Of a stretch of DNA of 64,000 bases, positions 17,216 through 26,475 are shown in pieces. Source of the DNA: Nocardiopsis quinghaiensis. Its GTDB lineage: Bacteria; Actinomycetota; Actinomycetes; Streptosporangiales; Streptosporangiaceae. The stretch spans positions 248,001 to 312,000 of the forward strand of contig NZ_VWVU01000001.1 in assembly GCF_008638365.1 (NCBI RefSeq), given 5' to 3'. Each line of letters opens with the position of its first letter. Within the stretch, counting starts at the first letter, position 1. The notes beneath the pieces are model-generated. The model saw only the letters and a program-made list of their open reading frames with translations. It ran no database searches and was not told the DNA's origin. Position numbers and translations under genes: made by a program.

Positions 17216-18063
17216 CCTCGGCTTCTCCCGAGGCTTCCGGGTCAGTGACCCCCGCGGTCGAGATCGCGGGCCTGACCAAGAGGTTCGGCGGCCTGACCGC
17301 CGTGTCCGACATCGACATCGAGGTCGCCGAACGACGCATCCACGGCATTCTCGGTCCCAACGGTGCGGGTAAGACCACCGTGCTGAACATGATCAGTGGC
17401 TTCATCGCCCCCGACGACGGCTCGATCTCGGTCTTCGGTCACGAGGTGACGCGGATACCGCCGCATCGGATCGCCCGGCACGGGGTGGCCCGGACGTACC
17501 AGAACATCCGCCTCTTCGCGGGGATGACGGTGCTGGAGACCGTGGTGGCCGGTGCCTATCTGCGTCGTTCCTCCACCATCGGAGGGACGCTCCTCCTCAG
17601 CCCAGGCGAGCGCCGTGAGCGCAGAAGGGTGCGCGAGCAGGCTCACTCCATCCTGGAACAGGTCGGAGTGAGATCCGCACACGATGAGCTCGCCGAAACA
17701 CTCTCCTACGGTGACCAGCGTCGAGTGGAGATCGCCCGTGCGCTCGCCACCGATCCGAAGGTACTGCTGCTGGACGAGCCGACCGCTGGAATGAACGACG
17801 CCGAGTCCCACGAGATCGGGCAGCTCCTGCTCGAACTGCGCGAATCCGGGCTCACCTTGATCCTCATCGAGCACAACATGAGGCTCGTCGAGGGATTCTG
17901 TGAGTCGGTGTCGGTGATGAACTCTGGGGTGATGCTCGCGCAAGGTACGCCGGGCTGGTGTCTGGAGCAAGACGATGTGAGGGAGGCCTATTTTGGAAAG
18001 CGCTCCGATGCTGCGCGTATCGCGACTCTCCGCCGCGCACGGCGCGGTTCAGGCGGTTCGTGA
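17212..18063 (+). CDS. livG: Branched-chain amino acid-type ABC transporter ATPase LivG
   Basis: A 283-residue ABC ATPase. Walker A GPNGAGKTT is at about 48-56, the LivG-specific segment GVARTYQNIRLFAGMTVLE follows, then the signature LSYGDQRRVEIARAL near 164-178 and Walker B LLLDEPTAGMND. LivG normally pairs with LivF as a heterodimer powering LivHM. The C-terminus extends about 23 codons into the start of livF (71-base overlap), so the last residues may be a non-conserved tail. Confidence 0.93.
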   Translation: MTSASPEASGSVTPAVEIAGLTKRFGGLTAVSDIDIEVAERRIHGILGPNGAGKTTVLNMISGFIAPDDGSISVFGHEVTRIPPHRIARHGVARTYQNIRLFAGMTVLETVVAGAYLRRSSTIGGTLLLSPGERRERRRVREQAHSILEQVGVRSAHDELAETLSYGDQRRVEIARALATDPKVLLLDEPTAGMNDAESHEIGQLLLELRESGLTLILIEHNMRLVEGFCESVSVMNSGVMLAQGTPGWCLEQDDVREAYFGKRSDAARIATLRRARRGSGGS

Positions 18064-18712
18064 AATCGACCTGGACGTTGCCAAGGGATCGCTGGTCGCG
18101 CTGATCGGCTCCAACGGTGTGGGCAAGACCACGACACTGCACAGTATTGCGGGGCTGCACCGCCCCGCAGGCGGCACCGTCGAGCTCGACGGTGCCGATA
18201 TCACCGGTTGGACATGCCACAAGGTAGTGCGTGCCGGTGTCGCGCTGGTGGCTGAAGGGCGCCGTATCGCACCGCCGCTGACCGTGGAGGAGAACCTTGG
18301 TCTGGCGACCTACAGCAGGCGCAGTACCAAAGCCGAGTTCCGTGTGCGGCACGAGCACGTCCTCGATCTTTTCCCCCGACTCGCTGAACGGCGCAACCAG
18401 CTTGCGGGGATGCTGAGCGGCGGTGAGCAACAGATGCTCGCGGTCGGGCGTGCACTGATGACCAACCCCGACGTACTGCTGCTCGACGAGCCGTCGATGG
18501 GTCTTGCGCCCTCGATCGTCGACGTGCTCTTCGAGACCATCACAACGCTGCACGAGGCGGGTGCGACGATCCTTCTCGTCGAGCAGAACGCCGAACTCGC
18601 ACTCGCGGTCAGTGACCGGGTGTACGTGATGCAGAGAGGACAGATCGTCGCCTCGGGCGAACCGGAAGAGGTTCGCGAGCGTAGTGAGGCCATGGCCGCC
18701 CTGTTCGGATGA
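17993..18712 (+). CDS. livF: Branched-chain amino acid-type ABC transporter ATPase LivF
   Basis: A 239-residue ABC ATPase with Walker A GSNGVGKTT at about 39-47, LivF-type ALVAEGRRIAPPLTVEENL, signature MLSGGEQQMLAVGRAL and Walker B LLLDEPSMGLAPS. TTG 17993 is taken because GGGAGG lies 6 bases upstream. ATG 18008 in the same frame is an alternative that loses five residues. It overlaps the end of livG. Partner of LivG in the same import complex at the inner face of the membrane. Confidence 0.92.
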   Translation: MESAPMLRVSRLSAAHGAVQAVREIDLDVAKGSLVALIGSNGVGKTTTLHSIAGLHRPAGGTVELDGADITGWTCHKVVRAGVALVAEGRRIAPPLTVEENLGLATYSRRSTKAEFRVRHEHVLDLFPRLAERRNQLAGMLSGGEQQMLAVGRALMTNPDVLLLDEPSMGLAPSIVDVLFETITTLHEAGATILLVEQNAELALAVSDRVYVMQRGQIVASGEPEEVRERSEAMAALFG

Positions 18713-18777
18713 GTCCTTCAGAGGCTCGGCCGTCGAATCCGGCCGACGGGGTGTCGGCCCCGAATATGAGGAGTCCC

Positions 18778-19674
18778 ATGAGTGAGATCAGCCTTGACGG
18801 GCAGGTCGCCATCGTCACCGGCGCCGGACAGGGCCTTGGCCGTGCGCACGCGTTGCTGCTGGCCGAACGCGGTGCCCGGGTCGTGGTCAATGACGTCAGC
18901 GGACCGCGCGACGGTGCGGGCGGCGCGGTCTCACCCGCGCGGCAGGTCGTCGACGAGATCCGGGTGGCGGGGGGCACCGCCACGGTCGAGGGCACCGACG
19001 TGAGTACACCGGAAGGGGCGGCTCGGGTCGTCGACCTCGCGACGTCGACCTACGGGAGACTCGACATCCTCGTCAACAACGCGGGGATCCTGCGTGACCG
19101 CTCCTTCTCCAAGATCTCGAGCGAGGAGATCGACCCGGTCATGAAGGTGCACGTCGGTGGAACGCTGTGGATGTCGAAGGCTGCTTGGCCGGTGATGAGG
19201 GGGCAGGGGTCCGGGCGGATCATCAACACCACCTCGGCCGCGGGACTGTTCGGCAACTTCGGCCAGGCCAACTATGCGGCGGCCAAGGCCGCCATCATCG
19301 GTCTCACCAAGACTCTCGCGATCGAGGGCGCCCGCTCCGGTGTACTGGTCAACGCCATCGAACCGGGGGCTCGGACCCAGATGACGGAGGATCTGCTCGG
19401 CGACCTCGCCGACAGCCTCGATCCCTCACTGGTCGCGCCCTTGGTCCTGTGGCTCAGCGCGCGCGAGTGTGAGGCCACGGGGGAGGTGTACAACGTCGGC
19501 GGCGGCCGCGTCGCACGTGTGCTGGTCGCCCAGACACCGGGTCTCTTCGCACGTGAACTGACCGCGGAACGCATCCGGGACGCCTGGGAGGAGATCAACG
19601 ACCCCGCCGAGACGGTGGTGCTGACCGATTTCCAGCAGGAGCTCACCCTGCTCACCGAGATGTTGCGAGGCTGA
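18778..19674 (+). CDS. SDR-family 3-hydroxyacyl-CoA dehydrogenase-like protein
   Basis: A 298-residue short-chain dehydrogenase resembling the (3R)-hydroxyacyl-CoA dehydrogenase part of multifunctional enzyme 2. The cofactor motif TGAGQGLG lies near residue 17; NNAGILRDRSF, the Ser of NTTSAAG and the YAAAK catalytic pair are all present. The insert VSGPRDGAGGA is typical of this subgroup. The ATG at 18778 follows GAGGAG; an in-frame ATG at 18709 overlaps the livF stop and would add 23 unlikely residues. Last gene of the liv unit. Likely oxidises the product of a hydratase-2 such as that at 676-1533 (inference). Confidence 0.87.
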   Translation: MSEISLDGQVAIVTGAGQGLGRAHALLLAERGARVVVNDVSGPRDGAGGAVSPARQVVDEIRVAGGTATVEGTDVSTPEGAARVVDLATSTYGRLDILVNNAGILRDRSFSKISSEEIDPVMKVHVGGTLWMSKAAWPVMRGQGSGRIINTTSAAGLFGNFGQANYAAAKAAIIGLTKTLAIEGARSGVLVNAIEPGARTQMTEDLLGDLADSLDPSLVAPLVLWLSARECEATGEVYNVGGGRVARVLVAQTPGLFARELTAERIRDAWEEINDPAETVVLTDFQQELTLLTEMLRG

Positions 19675-19721
19675 GCCCGGCTACTGCCGAGCCGGGGTGG
19701 TACGGGTGTGCGCATAGGAAA

Positions 19722-19737
19722 TCAAGCACTTGCTTGA
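19722..19737. promoter_or_regulatory. Regulon operator before the 19834-26432 operon
   Basis: TCAAGCACTTGCTTGA. Bases 19721-19734 also fit AnCAAGnnCTTGnT exactly. It lies about 54 bases upstream of the leader mini-ORF, at a distance suited to promoter occlusion. Confidence 0.8.
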
Positions 19738-19803
19738 TACAGTGGGGTGATCCCGGCGTGAACGCCGCGGACCACGGTCGACATTCGACGAAGGAGCCCA
19801 GCG

Positions 19804-19818
19804 ATGGGCGCTGGCTGA
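19804..19818 (+). other. Four-codon leader ORF in frame with the downstream gene
   Basis: ATG-GGC-GCT-GGC-TGA with a strong AAGGAG at 19791-19796 and 7-base spacing. It is in the same frame as the dehydrogenase gene whose GTG follows 15 bases after the stop. It may be a translated leader, or the original start now separated by a nonsense codon. Confidence 0.4.
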
Positions 19819-19833
19819 ATCTGGAGGCGGCTC

Positions 19834-21003
19834 GTGCCAGAGCTACTCGACCCCGACCATGCCCTCATCGCGGGGGCGGTCAGAGAAAGATTGACCGAGT
19901 TCGACGACGACTACTGGTTGGCCTGCGACCGCGACCACCGGTTCCCCTGGGAGTTCTTCACCGCGATGGCGGACGGCGGCTGGGTCGGCATCGCCGTGCC
20001 GGAGCAGTACGGGGGCGGCGGGCGGGGCGTCACCGAGGCGGCGATCCTCATGCGTGAGGTCGCTGCCTCGGGCGCGGCGATGAACGGCTGTACGGCCCTG
20101 CACATGAACGTCTTCGGGCTGCAGCCGGTGATCAAGTACGGCAACGACCGGCTCAAGGAGACGTTCCTGCCCCAGGCCGCCGCCGGAGACCTCCATGTGG
20201 CCTTCGCCGTCACCGAGCCGGACGCCGGTACGGACACGTCACGCATCAAGACGCGGGCGGTGCGCGACGGCGACGGCTGGCGCATCAGCGGCCAGAAGAT
20301 CTGGACCAGCAAGGCGATCGAATCCTCGGTGGCCCTGATGCTGGCACGTACGTCTCCGGCACCCGATGACCCCGCCCGGCGCTTCGACGGGCTCAGCCTC
20401 TTCCTCGTCGACATGGACCCGAAGTACGTCGACATCCGGCCGATCCCCAAAGCGGGACGGAACGCGGTCACCTCGTGCGAGACCTTCTACGACGACCTAC
20501 CGGTCGAGGGGTGGCGGCTCGTCGGCGAGGAGGGGAAGGGCTTCAAACACATTCTCTCCGGTCTCAACCCGGAGCGGGTGCTGATCGCCGCCGAGGCCGT
20601 CGGGATCGGTCAGGCGGCCATGCGACGAGCGACCGAGCACGCCAAGGTGCGCCGAGTCTTCGATCGGCCGATCGGCAGCAACCAGGCCTTGAGCCACCCG
20701 CTCGCAGATTCGTACGCGCGCCTCGAGGCGGCCTGGGAGATGACGCTGATCGCCGCGGCCAAGTACGACGCCGACCAGCCTTGCGGCGCCGAGGCCAACA
20801 TCGCGAAGTACCTCGCCGCCGACGCCGGTTACCAGGCCGCGGACCGCGCCATGCAGACCCACGGTGGACTGGGCTACGCCCAGGAGTACCACGTGGAACG
20901 GTACTGGCGGGAGGCGCGCATCATGCGCCTGGCGCCGGTGAGTCAGGAGATGTCGCTGAACTTCATCGCCCAGCAGGTACTCGGCCTTCCGAGGAGCTAC
21001 TGA
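19834..21003 (+). CDS. Acyl-CoA dehydrogenase
   Basis: A 389-residue acyl-CoA dehydrogenase of the usual homotetrameric type, cytosolic, FAD-dependent. It has the complete middle-domain motif VAFAVTEPDAGTDTSRIKT, KIWTSKAIESS, and C-terminal THGGLGYAQEYHVERYWREA with the catalytic region. GTG 19834 is preceded by GGAGG with 6-base spacing. First gene of a six-gene operon (dehydrogenase, SDR, thiolase, amidohydrolase, ligase, LLM oxidoreductase) controlled by the palindrome at 19722. Its substrate is a CoA ester of the pathway intermediate; identity unknown. Confidence 0.92.
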   Translation: MPELLDPDHALIAGAVRERLTEFDDDYWLACDRDHRFPWEFFTAMADGGWVGIAVPEQYGGGGRGVTEAAILMREVAASGAAMNGCTALHMNVFGLQPVIKYGNDRLKETFLPQAAAGDLHVAFAVTEPDAGTDTSRIKTRAVRDGDGWRISGQKIWTSKAIESSVALMLARTSPAPDDPARRFDGLSLFLVDMDPKYVDIRPIPKAGRNAVTSCETFYDDLPVEGWRLVGEEGKGFKHILSGLNPERVLIAAEAVGIGQAAMRRATEHAKVRRVFDRPIGSNQALSHPLADSYARLEAAWEMTLIAAAKYDADQPCGAEANIAKYLAADAGYQAADRAMQTHGGLGYAQEYHVERYWREARIMRLAPVSQEMSLNFIAQQVLGLPRSY

Positions 21004-21004
21004 G

Positions 21005-21808
21005 ATGGGTCGGTTCGAAGGCAGGGTCGCCTACGTCCTGGGGGGCGGAAGCGAGGGTCCCACACGTGCGGGAGAGGAGCTCCCCATGGGTAACGGACGC
21101 GCGATCGCGCTCCGGCTCGCCTCCGAGGGAGCCCGGGTCGTCGTCGGTGACAAGGACCGCGGGCGCGCCGAGCTGACGGTGGCCCACCTTGAGACCCCGG
21201 GTCTGGCCGTCGAGGTCGACGCAGCCGACCCCGAATCCTGTCGGGCCGCGGTCGAGGAGGCCGTGCGGTTCGGTGGCGGGCGCCTGGACGTCGTGGTCTG
21301 CAACGTCGGTGTCTCCGGCCACGAGCCGGCCAAGGTGCAGTCCCTGGAGGACTGGGACACCGCGAACGCCGTCAACGTCCGCTCGCACTGGCTGACGGCC
21401 CAAGCGGCACTGCCGCAGATGCTCGCCCGGCGGCAGGGCGTGTTCGTCTTCATCGGCTCCACGGCCGGAGTGCTGAGCAGCCGGCGCTCGCTCTCCTACG
21501 AAGCGACCAAGGCGGCTCAACTCGGCGTGATGCGACACCTCGCGGTGCGTTACGCCGGCCGAGGGGTCCGCTCCAACGCGGTGGCCCTGGGCAACATCGA
21601 CTCTGCGCTGGTACGACGAGAGTTCGGAGACGGGGGAGCAACGCGCGGCTCGGTGGTCCCGATGGGGCGAGAGGGAACCCCTGAGGAAGTGGCCGCGGCG
21701 GTCGCTTTCCTCGCCGGCGACGATGCGGGCTACGTGACCGGCCAGAACCTGCTGGTGGACGGGGGAGTCAGCGCCGCATGGCCGACGCCCCCGCTCGCAC
21801 CTGCTTGA
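21005..21808 (+). CDS. SDR-family oxidoreductase with expanded glycine loop
   Basis: A 267-residue short-chain dehydrogenase starting one base after the previous stop. The nucleotide loop is expanded: GGGSEGPTRAGEELPMGNG replaces the compact TGxxxGIG, a variant seen in a subgroup of SDRs. NVGVSG stands for NNAG, and the catalytic Ser (FIGSTAG) and YEATK are present, so the protein should be active. The C-terminal GQNLLVDGGVSAAW is typical. Probably oxidises a hydroxyl intermediate in the same operon. Substrate unassigned. Confidence 0.85.
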   Translation: MGRFEGRVAYVLGGGSEGPTRAGEELPMGNGRAIALRLASEGARVVVGDKDRGRAELTVAHLETPGLAVEVDAADPESCRAAVEEAVRFGGGRLDVVVCNVGVSGHEPAKVQSLEDWDTANAVNVRSHWLTAQAALPQMLARRQGVFVFIGSTAGVLSSRRSLSYEATKAAQLGVMRHLAVRYAGRGVRSNAVALGNIDSALVRREFGDGGATRGSVVPMGREGTPEEVAAAVAFLAGDDAGYVTGQNLLVDGGVSAAWPTPPLAPA

Positions 21809-21820
21809 GAAAGGATGACG

Positions 21821-23008
21821 ATGGCTGAGACCGTGGTGGTGAGCGGCGTGGGTATGAGCCCGTTCGGGAAGTTTCTCGACCGTTCGATGAAGGACCTCGG
21901 CCGGGTGGCTGTGGACGCCGCACTGGCGGACGCCGGCATCGGGGTAGGTGATGTCCAGGCGATGTTCTTCTCCAACGCGCTCGCCGGCCTGATCACCGGC
22001 CAGGAGTGCATTCGCGGCGAAGTGGTGGGCTATCCGCTCGGGCTCGCCGGCATCCCGATCCACAACGTCGAGAACGCCTGCGCCTCGGGGGGCAACGCGC
22101 TCCACCTCGCGTGGATGGCGGTCGCGTCGGGGATGTACGACACCGTGTTGGCACTGGGTGTGGAGAAGGCCAACCACGCCGACCGGCAACGGATGTTCAG
22201 CGCCTACGCGGCGGGCGCGGACGTGGAGGAGAGCTTCAGCACCGGGGAGGGGGCGGGGCAGGACCGCAGCCCGTTCGTCGACCGCCAGGCCAAGCTGGCC
22301 ACCGCGTTGTTCGATGAGCGCGGAGTAACGGTCGAGGACCTTGCCCAGGTCGCGTCCCGCTCGCTGAAGAGTGCCATGCTGAACCCGTTCGCCCACCGTC
22401 GTTTCGGCGCGACCACGGAGGAAGTGCTCGCGGCGCGTGTCGTTGTGGACCCCCTCACCGTGCTGATGAGCTCGCCGGTCAGCGACGGCGCCGCCGCGGT
22501 CGTCGTCACGAGCAGACCCGAGGTGGCGGCGTCGGACCGCGCCGTTCGCATCCTCGCCTCGCAGCTGGCCACCCGCCCGCCCAAGGACCGGCCGGATGCG
22601 CCCAACGCGGTCCAGGCATCGGCGCTCGCAGCGTTCGAGCAGGCGGGTCTGGGCCCTTCGGACATGGATCTGGCCGAGGTGCACGATGCCTCGGTCGCCT
22701 ACGAACTGATGGCCTGGACCGATGTCGGTCTCTGCCAGAGGGGTGAGGAGCACCGGTGGATCGCCGAGGGGATCACCGAGGCGGACGGAACCCTGCCGGT
22801 CAACCGGACGGGAGGTCTGGTGGGCCGGGGCCACGCGCTCGGTGCCAGCGGTCTGGCGCAAGTGCACGACGTGGTGGCGCAGCTGCGCGGGGAGGCCGGG
22901 GAGCTGCAACTCGACACCGCGCCGGAACGCGCGGTGGTGCAGATCGGTGGCGGGGTGGTGGACTGGCAGACAGCGGCCTCCACGGTGCACGTGCTGGGGA
23001 GGGGCTAG
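21821..23008 (+). CDS. SCP2-type thiolase (acetyl-CoA acetyltransferase family)
   Basis: A 395-residue thiolase-fold protein. The nucleophilic cysteine lies in VENACASGGNALHLAW, and the C-terminal active-site histidine in GLVGRGHALGASGLAQVHD. The N-terminus MAETVVVSGVGMSPFGKF is typical of lipid-transfer-type thiolases. ATG 21821 is chosen for its spacing to AAAGG; ATG 21815 in the same frame is possible. Unlike the thiolase at 11565, no DUF35 gene is beside it and its GHALGASG motif is more canonical, so it is the better candidate for true thiolytic cleavage. Confidence 0.87.
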   Translation: MAETVVVSGVGMSPFGKFLDRSMKDLGRVAVDAALADAGIGVGDVQAMFFSNALAGLITGQECIRGEVVGYPLGLAGIPIHNVENACASGGNALHLAWMAVASGMYDTVLALGVEKANHADRQRMFSAYAAGADVEESFSTGEGAGQDRSPFVDRQAKLATALFDERGVTVEDLAQVASRSLKSAMLNPFAHRRFGATTEEVLAARVVVDPLTVLMSSPVSDGAAAVVVTSRPEVAASDRAVRILASQLATRPPKDRPDAPNAVQASALAAFEQAGLGPSDMDLAEVHDASVAYELMAWTDVGLCQRGEEHRWIAEGITEADGTLPVNRTGGLVGRGHALGASGLAQVHDVVAQLRGEAGELQLDTAPERAVVQIGGGVVDWQTAASTVHVLGRG

Positions 23009-23977
23009 ATGAGCGACCTCGTCATCGACGCGCACATGCACGTCTGGGACGCGAGCTGGCTCCCTGAGGGTCTACGCCGTGCTTGGGCCAGACAAGCGTC
23101 CGGTCGGCGACTCCCCGAGCGCGACCCCGAGATCCTAATGGACCGGGTGGCGGTGGGGCAGAGCGACCCGAACGCCGCGTTGACCACCGCGGCCTTCGAC
23201 CGTGCGGGGGTCGCCGCCGGAGTGGTACCGGTCGTCGACTGGACGATCGTCGGGACGCCGGGTGGACGACACCTCCCCATTGGTGAACTCAACGCACGTT
23301 ACGAGAACGTCTGCGCGGCCAACGAAGGACGTCTCTACTTCTGCGCCGGTCTCGACCCGAGACACGGGAACGCACGCGAACTGTTCGCCGCCGCGCTCGA
23401 ACACCCCCACTGCAAGGGCTTCAAGCTTTACCCGGCGGCGGGGTGGGACCTCGCCGACGAAGCGCATTCCTGGCTGTTCGACGAACTGCAGGAGCGTCGA
23501 CTGCCCGTCGTGGTCCACACGAGCCCGCTGGGCGGAGACCCGCTCCAGGTCGCCCGGTGCCGCCCCGCCGAGGTCGCCTCGATGATGTCGCGCCATCCCG
23601 AACTCCGTGTGGTGTTCGCCCACGCCGGACTGGAGGCGTGGTGGGCGGAGGCATTGGACTGCGCGACCGGCTGGCAGCACGCCTACCTGGAACTGTCGTT
23701 GTGGCAGCGCTGCGCCCTCACCGACTACCCCGAGTTCCGACGGCGAGTGCGTCGGATGCGGGACCAGATCGGCGCACACCGCCTCGTCTTCGGCTCCGAC
23801 ATCATCCGCGGGCCCAGAGAGGACCCCGACGGAGCACACCTGGAGGAATGGATCACGAGAGTGCGCGACCTGGCGTCGTCACACGCGGGGGATCCTCCCG
23901 TGTTGAGCACAGAGGAACTCGCGCTCTTCCTGGCGCGGAACGCGGTACGACTCTATGACCTGAAGGAGTACGCATGA
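23009..23977 (+). CDS. Amidohydrolase-2 family metal-dependent hydrolase/decarboxylase
   Basis: A 322-residue TIM-barrel protein of the amidohydrolase-2 (ACMSD-like) family. The N-terminal metal motif is VIDAHMHVWD. KGFKLYPAAGWD, VVHTSPLGGD and VFAHAGLEAWW provide the later metal and catalytic residues, and LVFGSDIIRGP carries the conserved aspartate. Its start abuts the thiolase stop (TAG-ATG) and its end overlaps the ligase start (ATGA). Members act as hydrolases, lactonases or non-oxidative decarboxylases. In a pathway with a Baeyer-Villiger oxygenase, a ring- or lactone-opening role is attractive but unproven. Confidence 0.83.
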   Translation: MSDLVIDAHMHVWDASWLPEGLRRAWARQASGRRLPERDPEILMDRVAVGQSDPNAALTTAAFDRAGVAAGVVPVVDWTIVGTPGGRHLPIGELNARYENVCAANEGRLYFCAGLDPRHGNARELFAAALEHPHCKGFKLYPAAGWDLADEAHSWLFDELQERRLPVVVHTSPLGGDPLQVARCRPAEVASMMSRHPELRVVFAHAGLEAWWAEALDCATGWQHAYLELSLWQRCALTDYPEFRRRVRRMRDQIGAHRLVFGSDIIRGPREDPDGAHLEEWITRVRDLASSHAGDPPVLSTEELALFLARNAVRLYDLKEYA

Positions 23978-25548
23978 CCGAGGAGACACTGGGAGAAGTC
24001 TTCCGTAAGGCCGGCCAGCGGTTCGCCGACAACGTGGCGATCATCTCGCAGGGGGAACAGCGCACGTTCGCGGAGGTGGTCGAGAACGGTTGGCGACTCA
24101 CACACGCGTTGCGCGCTCGGGGGATCGAACCCGGGACCCCGGTGGCGGCGATGCTCGGCAACCGGGTCGAGTCGCTGGAGGTCTATGTCGGACTCGCGCT
24201 CGGCGGCTACACCGCGGTCCACGTCAACGACCGCCTCACAGCGCCGGAGGTCGACCACGTGTTGACCGACTCAGGCGCCGCGGCGCTGGTCCACACCGGT
24301 CAGGCGAGCAAGGTGGCGGCCGGGTTGTCCACCGCCGATCGGCTCTCCACGTGGTTGGCCATCGACGAGTCGCCGCCCGCGGGAGCCACCCCGTATGCCG
24401 ACGCGCTCGCCGGCGCCGATGCATCACCCCTGCCGATCGACCGGTCGTTGGAGGACATCGCACTGATCGGCTACACCAGTGGCACGACGGGTTTCCCCAA
24501 GGGCGTCTTGGTCAGCCATCGTGCGGTGGTCAACTGCGTCAAGCTGGTGCCGTACGCCTACCGGATGCCGCTACAGGGCCATGTGGCGTTCCCGGGGGGC
24601 TGGTCCTTCGTCTCAGGTCTGTGGGGGGTGATCTTCCCGAACTTCTACACCGGTGGGACCGTGGCGTTCATCCCCGGTGCGACACCCCAGGAGTGGGGCC
24701 GACACATGGTCGAGTACGGAGCGACCTTCACACTCGGTCTCACCCCGCTGATCCCGGGACTGCTCGCGGCCATCGAGGCCCATCCCGCCGCGCTGCGGAC
24801 TCTGCAGACCGTGCTTCACTCCGGCGGGCCGCTGCCATCCGAGCAGGCGAGGAAGCTCGTCGACACCATCGGGGACCGGCTGGTGGAGACCTGGGGCATG
24901 ACCGAGGTCGTCGGCCCGATCACCATCACCAATCGCGGGGACTGGACGGGACAGGGCGCAGCACGCGACATCTTCTCCTCCGTCGGCCGTCCCTTGCCGA
25001 CCGCGTCGGTGCGCGTCGTCGACAGCGACGGTGATCCGGTTCCCGAAGGCGAGGTCGGAGAGCTCGTGATCGAGGCCGACACCATGTTCTCCGGTTACCA
25101 CGGCCAGCCGGAGAAAACCGCGGAGGTACTCCGAGACGGTGAGTACTTCACCGGTGACCTGGGGTACCGCGATGAAACCGGTTACTGCTACCTCACCGGG
25201 CGGGCCCAGGACCTCATCATCAGCGGGGGCGCCAACGTCTACCCGGCGGAGGTCGAGCGGGTTCTGGTGTCGATGGACGAGGTCGCCGACGCGGCGGTCT
25301 TCGGTCTGCCCGATGACCACTGGGGCGAGGCGGTGTCCGCTGCCGTCGTACGTGCTGCGGGCGCGACCGTGGACGAGGAGACCGTGCGCGCTTTCGCACG
25401 GTCGCGGCTCGCCGGATACAAGAAGCCGGTGAACGTGTTCTTCGTGGACGAACTGCCACGCAACGCCAGTCTGAAGGTCATGAAACACGTGCTCAAGGAA
25501 CAGTTCGTTCCGGGCACGGACGACAACGTCAACGGAGTCCGACCATGA
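23974..25548 (+). CDS. AMP-forming acyl-CoA synthetase
   Basis: A 524-residue ANL ligase with IGYTSGTTGFPKG, ETWGMTEVVGPI, the hinge TGDLGYRDETGYCYLTGR and the C-terminal LPRNASLKVMK holding the catalytic lysine. It overlaps both neighbours by four bases, so it belongs to the 19834-26432 operon. It would activate a carboxylic acid released by ring opening or imported by the Liv system. It differs clearly from the ligase at 9580, so the two probably act on different acids. The specificity pocket cannot be read by eye. Confidence 0.92.
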   Translation: MTEETLGEVFRKAGQRFADNVAIISQGEQRTFAEVVENGWRLTHALRARGIEPGTPVAAMLGNRVESLEVYVGLALGGYTAVHVNDRLTAPEVDHVLTDSGAAALVHTGQASKVAAGLSTADRLSTWLAIDESPPAGATPYADALAGADASPLPIDRSLEDIALIGYTSGTTGFPKGVLVSHRAVVNCVKLVPYAYRMPLQGHVAFPGGWSFVSGLWGVIFPNFYTGGTVAFIPGATPQEWGRHMVEYGATFTLGLTPLIPGLLAAIEAHPAALRTLQTVLHSGGPLPSEQARKLVDTIGDRLVETWGMTEVVGPITITNRGDWTGQGAARDIFSSVGRPLPTASVRVVDSDGDPVPEGEVGELVIEADTMFSGYHGQPEKTAEVLRDGEYFTGDLGYRDETGYCYLTGRAQDLIISGGANVYPAEVERVLVSMDEVADAAVFGLPDDHWGEAVSAAVVRAAGATVDEETVRAFARSRLAGYKKPVNVFFVDELPRNASLKVMKHVLKEQFVPGTDDNVNGVRP

Positions 25549-26432
25549 GCAAGCTTGGTATCAGTGAGCTTTTCCCGGGCACGGGATCTCGATCGGGCAC
25601 GTGGTCCAACGACGCGGCCCAGCTGATCGAGGAGATCGGCTACAACTCGGTGTGGCTGCCCGAGCACGTCGTGTTCTTCCCGGACTATCGCTCGAAGTAC
25701 CCGTACGAGTCGGGCGGCGGGGCAGAGGTCAACCGGACGCTGGGGGTACACGACCCGCTGGTGCTCGCCGCCTCCATCGCGGCGAGCACGGAGACGCTGC
25801 GCATCGGGACGTACGTCTTTGTCGTTCCGCAGCGCAACCCGATCGTCACCGCCCGCCAGGTGGCGAGCCTCGACCAGCTCAGCGGAGGACGCTTCGAGTT
25901 CGGTGTCGGTGTGGGCTGGGCCGAGGAGGAGTACGAAGCGCTCGACGTGCCGTTCGAACGGCGGGGCGCCCGTATGAACGACTACCTGGCCGCGATGCGT
26001 GTCCTGTGGGCCGAGGAAGAGTTGAGTGAGTACCGCGGGGAGTTCGTGGAGTTCGATCCTCTCTACTGTTTCCCCAAACCTGCCCAGCGGCCTCTGCCTG
26101 TCATCGTCGGAGGTAATTCGGCTTCGACTCTGCGACGTATCGTGGAGTTCGGCGACGGATGGGCCGGTTACAGCCAAACGCATGAGGACATCCGTATCTT
26201 CCTGGAGCAACTCGAGGAAGGGATGACGGCGGCCGGTCGTGACATGTCTGAGCTTTCCCTCAAGGTCGGTCGACGCAACAAGGGTTCGACGGAGAAGGAC
26301 TGGGAGGACACCCGTGCCTACATTGACGAGGCCTTCCGGCTGGGTATCGATGAAGTCGTGGTCTCACCCCGGATCGGTGACGAGAACTACGAGAGGGACA
26401 TGCGCCGCTACGCCGAGATCATCGGTCTTTGA
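25545..26432 (+). CDS. LLM class F420-dependent oxidoreductase
   Basis: A 295-residue luciferase-like protein similar to the one at 6391-7341. It shows GYNSVWLPEHVVFFPDYRSK, VVPQRNPIVTARQVASLDQL and GRFEFGVGVGWAEEEYEAL, the usual order for this F420-type subfamily. Its ATG overlaps the ligase stop (ATGA), and it is the last gene of the operon. Reduction or oxidation of an unsaturated cyclic or branched intermediate with F420 is likely; FMN use cannot be excluded. Confidence 0.87.
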   Translation: MSKLGISELFPGTGSRSGTWSNDAAQLIEEIGYNSVWLPEHVVFFPDYRSKYPYESGGGAEVNRTLGVHDPLVLAASIAASTETLRIGTYVFVVPQRNPIVTARQVASLDQLSGGRFEFGVGVGWAEEEYEALDVPFERRGARMNDYLAAMRVLWAEEELSEYRGEFVEFDPLYCFPKPAQRPLPVIVGGNSASTLRRIVEFGDGWAGYSQTHEDIRIFLEQLEEGMTAAGRDMSELSLKVGRRNKGSTEKDWEDTRAYIDEAFRLGIDEVVVSPRIGDENYERDMRRYAEIIGL

Positions 26433-26475
26433 GCGCCGTCACTACCTGCCTCGGCGGTTGTACGGTACCGTGTAA

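Noticed and set aside
2799..18712. Naming the Liv system as a leucine/isoleucine/valine importer
   Set aside because: Liv-family importers take many acids. The context is a catabolic regulon, so amino-acid transport is not the best reading.
20963..23041. A 692-codon minus-strand frame across the SDR/thiolase genes
   Set aside because: Opposite to two strongly recognised plus-strand genes; its His/Arg-rich sequence is typical of an antisense frame.
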